This document shows, piece by piece, positions 7,914-15,531 of a DNA stretch of 26,623 bases. Each line of letters starts with the position of its first letter. The stretch's first letter is position 1. Under the pieces are notes generated by a model. That model ran no database searches, was not told the origin of the DNA, and was given only the letters and a program-made list of their open reading frames with translations. This DNA comes from an uncultured Rhizobiaceae group bacterium. Its GTDB lineage: Bacteria > Pseudomonadota > Alphaproteobacteria > Rhizobiales > Rhizobiaceae. The position numbers and the translations under genes are program-made. The stretch covers positions 1 through 26,623 of the forward strand of contig CALDZZ010000181.1 of the NCBI GenBank assembly GCA_937944075.1, given 5' to 3'.

Positions 7914-9041
7914 TTACAGTAACCGGGATATGGTTTCATCAAGGCGCCTGGCAGCTGCCTTGATGCCATGTTGCTCCAGCACAGTTGTTCGACCAGCCTT
8001 GCCCATCTCTTTACATCTGTCTGAATTAGCAATAAACGCTGCGATGTTTTCTGCCAGCAAAGATGTGTCATCTTCTTTTGAAAGCAGGCCGGTCTTTCCA
8101 TTTTCAACCACCAAAGGCACGCCCATGCTTTTATAGGCTACCACCGGCAATTCTTGTAACTGGGCTTCCAGATAGACCATGCCGATAGGCTCTTTCCAGC
8201 CCGGCCAAACAAAAAAATCAGCGCTACGCATCCAGCGTAAAACATCTCTATGTTCAATTTGCCCTGTCCAGTGAACTTGTTTTGGGCTTATGTCAGAAAA
8301 ATATTGCCTGACGCTCGCCTCCTCAGGCCCACCTCCAATGATGATCAGGTTGAAGTCAGCTACAACTTTTCCAAGCGTTTCGGAGAGAGTTTTGAAATTT
8401 TCGAGCTTCTTGCCTTTGCGCATCATGCCCGTTGTAACAAGCACGGGCGTTTTGTTGCTCCATGACTCAGGAAGTTCAAATGGCTCTTCAAGTTTCATGT
8501 TTTCGGCATCAATAAATGGCTTGATTGATACAAGCGTTTCATCATAACCCAGAAGTTCCTGCAAATAAGCATGATCTGTAGGTTTAAAGACGAGATGCAT
8601 ATCTGCTTTTTTTATGCCCTCTTGAGCTTGCGCTCTCCAGGGTGCCCAAAGGTCTTCGCTACCGCCTTGCCCGGTTCGGGCTGCCTCGATTGTGATGTAT
8701 GGAATTTCAAGAGCCGCAGCAACGATCGGGCCAATCCAGTCAGGGGCCTTGCAGTATGGATGGTAGGTAACCCAGGCTTGTGGCAAGTCCTTGGGGTTCA
8801 TTTTGCTGTACTCAGCCAACAAACGCTCGGCTTCTACAATCGCTCCTTGTTTGCGTTCTTGCAGGATTTCAACTGCGTGTCGCTTTGAATAGGCGATATA
8901 GCTTGACGCAAGTTTCACATCTGCTCCGCAAATTCTGAACGCCTTCAACAGGTTTTGCGCAATCAGTCTGTCTCCGGAAGGGATATGGTGATCTGGTGGT
9001 TTGATAGGAGCATAAAAAGCAATATGTGTTTGGTGAAGCAT
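7914..9041 (-). CDS. Glycosyltransferase family 4-like protein
   Basis: A 375-residue GT-B fold enzyme read leftward. The C-terminal donor-binding half is clear: LIIIGGGPEE (about 232-241), then the EPIGMVYLE motif at 284-292, the E-x7-E pair that contacts the nucleotide sugar in retaining GT4 enzymes, followed by the acceptable family continuation VVAYKSMGVPLVVENGKTGLL. The N-terminal half (FYAPIKPPDHHIPSGDRLIAQN) is the acceptor domain with a glycine-containing loop. It transfers a sugar from a nucleotide donor to a glycan acceptor, probably at the cytoplasmic membrane face; sugar and linkage are unknown. It is the only leftward gene in this part and starts 122 bases from a divergent glycosyltransferase operon, so the two may share control. 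Confidence 0.85.
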   Translation of the reverse strand: MLHQTHIAFYAPIKPPDHHIPSGDRLIAQNLLKAFRICGADVKLASSYIAYSKRHAVEILQERKQGAIVEAERLLAEYSKMNPKDLPQAWVTYHPYCKAPDWIGPIVAAALEIPYITIEAARTGQGGSEDLWAPWRAQAQEGIKKADMHLVFKPTDHAYLQELLGYDETLVSIKPFIDAENMKLEEPFELPESWSNKTPVLVTTGMMRKGKKLENFKTLSETLGKVVADFNLIIIGGGPEEASVRQYFSDISPKQVHWTGQIEHRDVLRWMRSADFFVWPGWKEPIGMVYLEAQLQELPVVAYKSMGVPLVVENGKTGLLSKEDDTSLLAENIAAFIANSDRCKEMGKAGRTTVLEQHGIKAAARRLDETISRLL

Positions 9042-9089
9042 GTCTTGTCTGATTAACGGTACGGTTGATGATATTATGGTGATTGGCGC

Positions 9090-9119
9090 TTGTTAAGTAC
9101 ATAGAGTTTATCATATTAT
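9090..9119 (+). promoter_or_regulatory. Likely sigma70-type promoter for the rightward glycosyltransferase operon
   Basis: TTGTTA (9090-9095) and TATTAT (9114-9119) are separated by 18 bases in the divergent gap 9042-9163. A start near 9126 would leave a leader of about 38 bases before the ATG at 9164 and would exclude the in-frame TTG at 9083 as a start. Confidence 0.5.
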
Positions 9120-9163
9120 CGATATGTAATTGGAGATGCCTACAGGCGATAGCAGGGTTGGGA

Positions 9164-10405
9164 ATGAACAAGTTGGAAATCAAACGCCTCGACCATACCC
9201 GCATCCTTATGTACAGCCATGATACCTTCGGTCTTGGTCACCTGCGCAGATGTCGCGCGATTGCGCATTCGATTGTTGAAACATTCAAGGGCGTAAGTGT
9301 ACTTATCATTTCAGGGTCACAAATTGCCGGTGCGTTTGATTTCAAGGCGCGTGTGGATTTTGTTAAAATCCCGTCTGTCATCAAGCTTTATAATGGTGAA
9401 TATGATTCAGTGGGTGAGTATATCGACATCGAGGAAATACTCGAGATGCGAAAGCTCATCATTCAGAAAACAGCTGAAGCCTTCAATCCTGATATTTTCA
9501 TCGTCGACAAGGAGCCTCTTGGCCTGAAGGGCGAACTTGAACCCACGCTCGAGATGTTCAAGAATACTGGCACCCAGTCTGTGCTGGGTCTCCGCGACGT
9601 TATGGATTCGCCTGAGTTGTTGAAAAAGGAATGGGCAAAACAGGACATGCTCAACAAGATCGACGGCTACTATAATTCGATCTGGGTTTATGGTCCCGAG
9701 CATTTTTGGAACCCGCTTACAGGGTTTGATATACCCACATCCATAAGCAAGAAGCTAAGTCATGTCGGTTTTCTGGAGCGGGAAAACAATTCGGTTTCAG
9801 GCAATGAAGGTCACTCGTTACCTGCAAAATATATTCTTGTGACAGCTGGTGGCGGGGGTGATGGTATTGCCATCATGGAACAGGTCCTTGCTGCGCGTGA
9901 GTATGATCCGCAACTTGATTTTCCCATCGTTATGGTGCTTGGCCCGTTCATGAAAACTGAAAATCGTGATCGCTTGAGACTGCGTGCGTCACGATTGGCG
10001 AATGTGACAGTGATTGATTTTGAGAGCAGGATGGAGTTGCTGATGCAGAATGCAATCGCACTCGTTGGCATGTGCGGCTATAACACGTTTTGCGAAGTTC
10101 TTTCCTTTGATAAAAAGGCCTTGTTTGTGCCAAGAACAAAACCAAGGCAAGAGCAATATATTCGTGCCAACAGGGCAAGTGAGATTGGCTTGTGCACTGT
10201 CCTGCAACCCGAGGAGGCTGCCATTCCGTCCGTGATGGCAGAAGCTTTGAGCAAACTTCCAACACAACAATCCCCTTCCGATAACCTGAAAAAAGGCGAC
10301 ATGTCAGGCTTGGACAATATCTGTCTGGAAGTGGAAAACATGTCAGTTCTGCCAAAGGCTGTTTCTACCAAGGTGAAAAAACTCCTCAAGCCTCAAGGGG
10401 CCTGA
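9164..10405 (+). CDS. MurG-like predicted glycosyltransferase (COG4671 type)
   Basis: A 413-residue GT-B protein. The N-terminal half has HDTFGLGHLRRC (GLGHLRR at 23-29), the loop that in MurG-like enzymes faces the acceptor and pyrophosphate. The C-terminal half has TAGGGGDG (227-234), then GMCGYNTFCE (about 302-311) and PRTKPRQEQ, equivalent to the nucleotide-sugar contacts of MurG-type enzymes. A role in building an envelope or exported glycan is likely; donor and acceptor are unknown. I start at ATG 9164 (MNKLEIKRLD), preceded by AGGG, rather than at the TTG at 9083, which would add 27 hydrophobic residues and lie in the promoter. First gene of a three-gene operon; the next gene begins two bases after its stop. 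Confidence 0.8.
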   Translation: MNKLEIKRLDHTRILMYSHDTFGLGHLRRCRAIAHSIVETFKGVSVLIISGSQIAGAFDFKARVDFVKIPSVIKLYNGEYDSVGEYIDIEEILEMRKLIIQKTAEAFNPDIFIVDKEPLGLKGELEPTLEMFKNTGTQSVLGLRDVMDSPELLKKEWAKQDMLNKIDGYYNSIWVYGPEHFWNPLTGFDIPTSISKKLSHVGFLERENNSVSGNEGHSLPAKYILVTAGGGGDGIAIMEQVLAAREYDPQLDFPIVMVLGPFMKTENRDRLRLRASRLANVTVIDFESRMELLMQNAIALVGMCGYNTFCEVLSFDKKALFVPRTKPRQEQYIRANRASEIGLCTVLQPEEAAIPSVMAEALSKLPTQQSPSDNLKKGDMSGLDNICLEVENMSVLPKAVSTKVKKLLKPQGA

Positions 10406-10407
10406 GT

Positions 10408-11655
10408 GTGTCTGGTCAAAAACGAATAGGCATGGTTTTGAAGGGCTATCCGCGTTTGTCGGAAACCTTTATTGCGCAAGAAATCCTGGAATTGGAAAAA
10501 GCCGGCTTCTCGATTTCAATCATCTCCCTTCGCCATCCAACTGACAAACACTCCCATCCAGTTCATGATGAAATCAAGGCTCCAAGACACTACTTGCCAG
10601 AATATCTGTATCAGGAACTGTTCAGGGTCTGGTGGGCAAAAATAAACTGCACATTCAAACCCGGTTTTTGGAAAACAATACCGGTTTTCTTCAAGGACTT
10701 CATGCGCGACCCGACAGCCAATCGTATTCGGCGTTGGGGGCAGGCGATGGTTCTGGCACATGAATATGCCGGAGAGTGTGATCATCTGTACGCGCATTTT
10801 TTGCATACGCCATGTTCAGTAACGCGCTATGCCGCCATGATGGCAGGGAAGTCCTTTTCAATTTCTGCCCATGCCAAGGATATCTGGACCTCTCCTGAAT
10901 GGGAAATGCGTGAGAAACTTGCAGATTGTGACTGGTTGGTGACATGCACGCAAGGAGGGGCTGAATATCTTGAGGGCCTGGCACCCGAAGGGCGGGTACA
11001 TTTGGTCTATCATGGTCTCGACCTGACCCGGTTTCCATCTCCCCAAAAGTCTCCGACCAAAAACAATGGATCGTCTTCAGGAAAAACGGTCCAACTTGTA
11101 ACCGTAGGTCGCGCTGTTGCAAAAAAGGGCATCGACACGCTCTTGCGTGCACTGGCAAACTTGCCGGATGATTTGCATTGGCATTGGACGCACATCGGCG
11201 GTGGCCCGTTGAAGTCTGAACTTCAAGATCTTGCTGGTGTTCTGGGGATTAGTAATCGGTGCGATTTTAAAGGAGCCTTGCCACAATCAGAAGTTTTGGA
11301 GACTTACAAGGAAAGCGATCTCTTTATCTTGCCAAGCCGAATTGATGAAAGCGGAGACCGGGACGGTTTGCCAAATGTCATCGTGGAAGCACAAAGTCAG
11401 TCGATGGCGGTTATCTCAACCAGTATTTCAGGAATTCCGGAGTTAATCGAAAACGGAACCAACGGCATCCTGATTGAGCCGGATGATACAACAGCCCTGA
11501 CCAAGGCTATTGAGAACTTGTCCAGGGATGCAGAACTCAGAAACAAAATGGGAGCTGAGGGTGAAGCACGGGTGCGGGGACATTTTTCCCACAAGCAAAC
11601 GATTGGGGATATTGTTGCGCTTCTTGATCAGAGCCTGGGTGCTTCTGCAAAATGA
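10408..11655 (+). CDS. Glycosyltransferase family 4 (WcaL/colanic-acid type)
   Basis: A 415-residue GT4 enzyme. The N-terminus GMVLKGYPRLSETFIAQEI (8-26) is the signature of the WcaL/AmsK-like group that act on exopolysaccharide repeat units. The central SAHAKDIW (153-160) and the donor-domain motif VGRAVAKKGID (233-243) are intact. The DGLPNVIVE motif (319-327) gives the acidic-x7-E pair, with an aspartate at the first position, followed by GIPELIENGTNG. It starts at GTG 10408, with AAGGGG just upstream inside the end of the preceding gene. Its stop overlaps the next start (ATGA at 11652-11655). Probably a cytoplasmic-face membrane-associated enzyme; sugar unknown. Confidence 0.87.
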   Translation: MSGQKRIGMVLKGYPRLSETFIAQEILELEKAGFSISIISLRHPTDKHSHPVHDEIKAPRHYLPEYLYQELFRVWWAKINCTFKPGFWKTIPVFFKDFMRDPTANRIRRWGQAMVLAHEYAGECDHLYAHFLHTPCSVTRYAAMMAGKSFSISAHAKDIWTSPEWEMREKLADCDWLVTCTQGGAEYLEGLAPEGRVHLVYHGLDLTRFPSPQKSPTKNNGSSSGKTVQLVTVGRAVAKKGIDTLLRALANLPDDLHWHWTHIGGGPLKSELQDLAGVLGISNRCDFKGALPQSEVLETYKESDLFILPSRIDESGDRDGLPNVIVEAQSQSMAVISTSISGIPELIENGTNGILIEPDDTTALTKAIENLSRDAELRNKMGAEGEARVRGHFSHKQTIGDIVALLDQSLGASAK

Positions 11656-12815
11656 AAAAGGTCTTTTTCTATGTCCAGCATTTATGGGGAGTAGGGCATG
11701 TTTACAGGGCAACCAGAATTGCCAGGGGAATGGCAAGGGCAGGGCTTGAAATACACCTTGTATGGGGTGGAACAAGAATTCCCGGGTTTGATTTTTCCGG
11801 TATTAACGTTCACTATCTGACCCCCGTACGAACCAGTGATGCTTCTTTCTCACAGTTGTTGCATGCTGACGGAAGCATTTTCACGGATGAAGATAAAATT
11901 GAAAGACGCGATGCTCTTCTGGCGCTTTACGAGCACACAAGCCCGGATGTATTGATTACGGAGGCTTTTCCCTTTGGGCGTCGTCAAATGCGTTTTGAAC
12001 TTTTGCCACTTCTGGAAAAAGCAAAGGCATCATCAAAGCCGCCTCTGGTTGCAGCTTCAATTCGGGACATCATGCAAGAAGATCGCAAGGATAAAAGGGT
12101 TCGCGAATCCAGCGAACTGGTGGAAAGTTATTTTGATATTATCCTTGTCCATGGTGATGAAAACCTCATTCAAATAGGCGATACCCTGCAAGGTGTGAGT
12201 GAGTTTGAAACAAAAATTCGCTACACGGGTCTGGTCGTACCTGAGACAAACCATGCAGAAGTTTCGGAAGATTTTCATTGTAATGTACTAGTCACTGTCG
12301 GCGGTGGAGCCTTTGGCCAGAAGTTGACCCGAACTGCTCTTGAAGCGATGGCATTTTCAACTATCTATCCTGATAACTGGATAGTATCAGCTGGAAGCGA
12401 AGTGTCGGAAGTGGATTTTGAGTATCTTGAAAACAAGTGTCCTGAAGGGATGAAAATAGTTCGCTTTATTCCCAACTTGTCCAGCGTTATGAACCATGTA
12501 GATGTATCGGTATCTCACGCGGGCTATAATACGGTTGGTGATATTTTGAAATCAGGTTGCGCTTCGGTCTTATATCCATACACAGGTGGACGTGAAACCG
12601 AACAACTCAGACGAGCAGGAATTATGGATAGGCATAAAATTGCCGTTATGCTTGATCCTGATGATCTGACACCTCAAAGCCTTGCCAATGCAATTGACAA
12701 AGCGGCAAAGCAACATAAGGCAAATCGCGAACTTGTCTTGCAGTTGGACGGTGCAAACAGGACTGCCGAGATTATTCAGGATGAAATTGGAAGACGATTA
12801 GACGGGACTTGTTGA
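11652..12815 (+). CDS. Second MurG-like predicted glycosyltransferase (COG4671 type)
   Basis: A 387-residue GT-B protein distantly related to the product of 9164-10405. Shared landmarks: the acceptor loop LWGVGHVYRA (11-20), the domain-2 glycine loop VTVGGGAFG (about 214-222), and SHAGYNTVGD (288-297) followed by GGRETEQ (312-318), which in MurG-type enzymes hold the nucleotide sugar. The two paralogues flank a GT4 gene in one operon, so they probably add different sugars to the same chain. Translation is coupled to the previous gene. There is no terminator between it and the antiporter operon 80 bases downstream, so read-through is possible. Confidence 0.8.
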   Translation: MKKVFFYVQHLWGVGHVYRATRIARGMARAGLEIHLVWGGTRIPGFDFSGINVHYLTPVRTSDASFSQLLHADGSIFTDEDKIERRDALLALYEHTSPDVLITEAFPFGRRQMRFELLPLLEKAKASSKPPLVAASIRDIMQEDRKDKRVRESSELVESYFDIILVHGDENLIQIGDTLQGVSEFETKIRYTGLVVPETNHAEVSEDFHCNVLVTVGGGAFGQKLTRTALEAMAFSTIYPDNWIVSAGSEVSEVDFEYLENKCPEGMKIVRFIPNLSSVMNHVDVSVSHAGYNTVGDILKSGCASVLYPYTGGRETEQLRRAGIMDRHKIAVMLDPDDLTPQSLANAIDKAAKQHKANRELVLQLDGANRTAEIIQDEIGRRLDGTC

Positions 12816-12895
12816 TTGTTACCATTGCCGCCTTGTAAATGAGACCGGGCTTCAATAGTAATGCATCATTCAATATCAAAACAACGGGACGGGTC

Positions 12896-13390
12896 ATGAT
12901 TCAAGGTATCATTGCAGCATTGGGGCTTGCCGCTCTCTGGTTGTTGATGTCTGGACTTTACAAAACACTCATCCTGATTTTCGGAGCCCTCTCCGTCTTG
13001 TTGACAATCTTCATCATAAGGCGAATGGACAAGGTTGATAATCACAAGCTTGGATATGACATAGGGGTTTTTTCAACCATAGGATATCTGATATGGCTGC
13101 TGAAAGAGATTGCGAAGTCAAACATGGCCGTGAGCAAGATTATTCTTTCCTCAAAGCAACCTGATCAGCAGAAAATGTTTGAGGTTCCGGTTACCCAGCA
13201 AAGCGAGATAGCCCAGGTTATTTTTGCAAATTCCATAACGCTCACGCCAGGCACTGTAACCGTGGAATCTGAAGACGATCATTTCATCGTTCATGCAATT
13301 GATTTTGCTGAAGGTGACATGGAGGCGCTTGCTGATATGGATGCTCGTGTCACGGCAATTGAAACTACCGGATCAGGAGACAATTCATAA
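12896..13390 (+). CDS. mrpE: Cation/proton antiporter subunit E (MrpE/MnhE/MbhA)
   Basis: About 164 residues. Two or three membrane helices at the N-terminus (IIAALGLAALWLLMSGLYKTL and the following stretch) and a soluble C-terminal domain with VIFANSITLTPGTVTVE, the most conserved MrpE motif. MrpE belongs to the small-subunit set E-F-G that scaffolds the cation-translocating half of the complex. Start choice is uncertain: ATG 12896 has GGGACGGG just upstream and puts the first helix where the family has it, while an in-frame ATG at 12839 adds 19 polar residues and has no ribosome-binding site. First gene of the operon; the stop shares one base with the next start (TAATG). Confidence 0.87.
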   Translation: MIQGIIAALGLAALWLLMSGLYKTLILIFGALSVLLTIFIIRRMDKVDNHKLGYDIGVFSTIGYLIWLLKEIAKSNMAVSKIILSSKQPDQQKMFEVPVTQQSEIAQVIFANSITLTPGTVTVESEDDHFIVHAIDFAEGDMEALADMDARVTAIETTGSGDNS

Positions 13391-13713
13391 TGTTTGCTGT
13401 AGCTGCGATTGCATTATTCATTGGCATGATCATGATCCTCATACGCCTGTATGCAGGACCAACGCTGTATGACCGCGTATTGTCTTTGAATGCCTTTGGC
13501 ACCTATACAGTTTTGTTCATAGGTATTTTGGGTTTCCTGACGGGTCGCCCGGATTTTCTCGATGTTGCACTCCTTTATGCGTTGATCAACTTTGCTGGCA
13601 CCATTGCAGTACTCAAATATTTCAGGTACCGCGCCATAGGTGACACGTCTCCAACCCCGAGCGGAAAACCAATGGCCAAGGGCAAGCTGAACGACCAGGG
13701 AGCAAAGTCATGA
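13390..13713 (+). CDS. mrpF: Cation/proton antiporter subunit F (MrpF/MbhB)
   Basis: A 107-residue protein with three membrane helices. The motif IRLYAGPTLYDRVLSLN (17-33) is the MrpF hallmark, containing the conserved GPT-x2-DR. The third helix carries DVALLYALINFAGT. The polar C-terminal tail (from about residue 82) is longer than usual. MrpF is a core small subunit needed for assembly and activity of the antiporter. It overlaps subunit E by one base and subunit G by four (ATGA). Confidence 0.9.
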   Translation: MFAVAAIALFIGMIMILIRLYAGPTLYDRVLSLNAFGTYTVLFIGILGFLTGRPDFLDVALLYALINFAGTIAVLKYFRYRAIGDTSPTPSGKPMAKGKLNDQGAKS

Positions 13714-14108
13714 GTATCTTGAATTTGGTTTTTGAAATTTTCAGCTGGGTTGCAATTTTGCTGGGTAGTGCCTTCATGGTCATTGGCGCTATCGGCACGT
13801 TGCGTTTTCCTGATTTTTGGTCACGCGTCCACGCTGTATCTGTAGCTGATTCCGCAGGAATGCTTTTGCTGACACTTGGCATGTGTATCCAGGGTGGTTT
13901 CACGCTGGTTACGGTCAAATTGATTATCATTGGAATCTTCCTCTTCATCACAGGCCCGACGGCAACCCACGCGGTTGCGAATGCTGCACTCGTATCGGGA
14001 TTTTTGCCCAAGGGTGCTGACAGGTTCAGACGCAAGATCGTCATTGCCGACAACGCTGCCAAAAAAGCCAAGAAGAAAAAGCGTTCGCCACTTAAGGGAA
14101 TGCTGTAA
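13710..14108 (+). CDS. mrpG: Cation/proton antiporter subunit G (MrpG/MbhC)
   Basis: A 132-residue protein with three membrane helices. GSAFMVIGAIGTLRFPDFWSR followed by VHAVSV (about 19-44) is the invariant MrpG motif. The end is a lysine-rich cytoplasmic tail (KKAKKKKR). It forms the small-subunit cluster with E and F. It is coupled to both neighbours by stop/start overlaps. Confidence 0.9.
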   Translation: MSILNLVFEIFSWVAILLGSAFMVIGAIGTLRFPDFWSRVHAVSVADSAGMLLLTLGMCIQGGFTLVTVKLIIIGIFLFITGPTATHAVANAALVSGFLPKGADRFRRKIVIADNAAKKAKKKKRSPLKGML

Positions 14109-14662
14109 TGGAATTGTTTATCAATCTGGTTTTGTTTTTCATGCTTGTCGCAACCGCGATTGCAATTTTGCGCATGCGTCACCTTTTTGCAGTCGTTATG
14201 TTGTCAGGTGTTTTCAGCCTTTTGTCAGCACTTCTGTTTGTTGCCCTGGATGCGGTGGATGTTGCATTTACCGAAGCAGCCGTAGGCGCCGGCATTTCGA
14301 CGGTTCTGCTTTTGGGCACAATGGCTTTAACCGCCCGAAACGAAAAGATGCCACGCGAGTTTTCAATTGTTCCCTTGTTGGTTGTCATGGCAACAGGCGC
14401 TGTTTTGATTTATGGAACGCTTGATATGCCAAGTTTTGGGTCTCCTACATCCCCCGCACAAACTCATCTGGCTGAAAAGTTTCTCACACAAAGCCCCAGC
14501 GAGGTCGGCATTCCCAATGTTGTTTCCGCCATTCTGGCAAGCTACCGTGGCTACGACACACTGGGTGAAACCGTAGTGGTATTTACAGCCTGCATTGGTG
14601 TTTTGATGTTGATTGGCAGTTTTGCAAGACGCCGCCGCAAGAATGACGGAGGAGCAGAATAA
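14108..14662 (+). CDS. Fused MbhD-MbhE-like subunit (DUF4040 plus MrpA C-terminal domain)
   Basis: A 184-residue membrane protein made of two parts. Residues 1-77 match the DUF4040/MbhD fold: three helices with DVAFTEAAVGAG (51-62), whose E56 is a conserved membrane acid. Residues 85-172 match MbhE: NVVSAILASYRGYDTLGE (137-154) is the highly conserved segment also found near the end of bacterial MrpA. In standard Mrp operons both parts are the C-terminal tail of the ~800-residue MrpA; in archaeal MBH/MRP they are separate genes. Here they form one small protein with no NuoL-like part. They line the proposed cation path between the small subunits and the proton-pumping subunits. One-base overlaps on both sides. 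Confidence 0.85.
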   Translation: MELFINLVLFFMLVATAIAILRMRHLFAVVMLSGVFSLLSALLFVALDAVDVAFTEAAVGAGISTVLLLGTMALTARNEKMPREFSIVPLLVVMATGAVLIYGTLDMPSFGSPTSPAQTHLAEKFLTQSPSEVGIPNVVSAILASYRGYDTLGETVVVFTACIGVLMLIGSFARRRRKNDGGAE

Positions 14663-15102
14663 TGCGTCACCATTTATTATTGCGTGTCATCACGAAACTG
14701 CTGGTAGGACCCATACTCATCTTTGCGCTTTATGTGCAGTTCCACGGCGAATACTCACCTGGTGGCGGGTTTCAGGCCGGTGCCATTTTTGCGGTTGCCT
14801 TTATTCTGTTTGGTATTGTTTTTGGGTTAGACAAGGTTCAGGAGGTTTTCCCGCCCTGGCTCGTGCATAAACTATCAGCAGTAGGGGTTTTGCTATATGC
14901 AGGCACGGGTGTTTACAGCCTGATGTTGAATTCAACCTATCTGAATTACAGTTCATTCTCGCCATCAAACCCGATAAGTGGTCAGCATTGGGGCATCATT
15001 CTTGTAGAGCTGGGCGTAGGCATTACCGTCGCGTCGGTGATGGTTGCAATCTATTATGCATTTGCTGCGCGTCCGCCTGTAATCAACGATGAAGAGTGGT
15101 AG
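14662..15102 (+). CDS. mrpB: Cation/proton antiporter subunit B (MrpB/MnhB/MbhF)
   Basis: A 146-residue protein with four membrane helices. FALYVQFHGEYSPGGGFQAG (21-40) is the diagnostic MrpB motif (H-G-x2-SPGGGFQ-G), and GIILVELGVGITVASVM (about 111-127) is the second conserved segment. This subunit lies in the sodium-path half of Mrp complexes. It overlaps the fused D/E gene by one base and is three bases from subunit C. Confidence 0.92.
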   Translation: MRHHLLLRVITKLLVGPILIFALYVQFHGEYSPGGGFQAGAIFAVAFILFGIVFGLDKVQEVFPPWLVHKLSAVGVLLYAGTGVYSLMLNSTYLNYSSFSPSNPISGQHWGIILVELGVGITVASVMVAIYYAFAARPPVINDEEW

Positions 15103-15105
15103 GCC

Positions 15106-15531
15106 ATGACACTGGATTTCATTCTTGGACACTTGAATTATTGGCTCTTCATCATTTTGATGATGATCGGGTTTTACATTGTTGTGGCCCGTGGAAATTA
15201 TATCAAGAAAATCGTCGGGCTGAATATATTTCAGGCAGCCGTCTTCATGTTTTACATTTCTCTAAGCAAGGTTGAGGGCGGAACCGCGCCCATTTTTCCC
15301 ATCGACATGAATATTGACCCACAAGTGGTTTATTCAAATCCATTGCCTCATGTTCTGATCCTGACTGCAATCGTGGTTGGAATTGCAACAACATCCTTGG
15401 GACTGGCTTTAATTGTTCGTATCCGTGAGGAATACGGCACAATTGAAGAAGATGAAATACTGGAGATTGAAAGCAAACTTCAGTCAGATGAAAATTCTAC
15501 AGAAGGTGCTTCCATGGGAGGTCGCGCCTGA
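15106..15531 (+). CDS. mrpC: Cation/proton antiporter subunit C (MrpC/MbhG, NuoK-like)
   Basis: A 141-residue protein with three membrane helices, homologous to NuoK of complex I. GFYIVVARGNYIKKIVGLNIFQ (about 22-43) corresponds to the MrpC motif G-x-Y-x9-R-K-x2-GL, and DPLPHVLILTAIVVGIA-like sequence (NPLPHVLILTAIVVG, about 78-92) to the second conserved helix. The acidic C-terminal tail is cytoplasmic. It connects the small-subunit part to the D-type subunits. The stop overlaps the next start by one base. Confidence 0.92.
   Translation: MTLDFILGHLNYWLFIILMMIGFYIVVARGNYIKKIVGLNIFQAAVFMFYISLSKVEGGTAPIFPIDMNIDPQVVYSNPLPHVLILTAIVVGIATTSLGLALIVRIREEYGTIEEDEILEIESKLQSDENSTEGASMGGRA

Noticed and set aside
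9083..9163. 27-residue hydrophobic N-terminal extension (possible membrane anchor) of the first MurG-like gene
   Set aside because: It needs a TTG start with no ribosome-binding site and lies across the likely promoter (9090-9119); ATG 9164 gives the normal family N-terminus.
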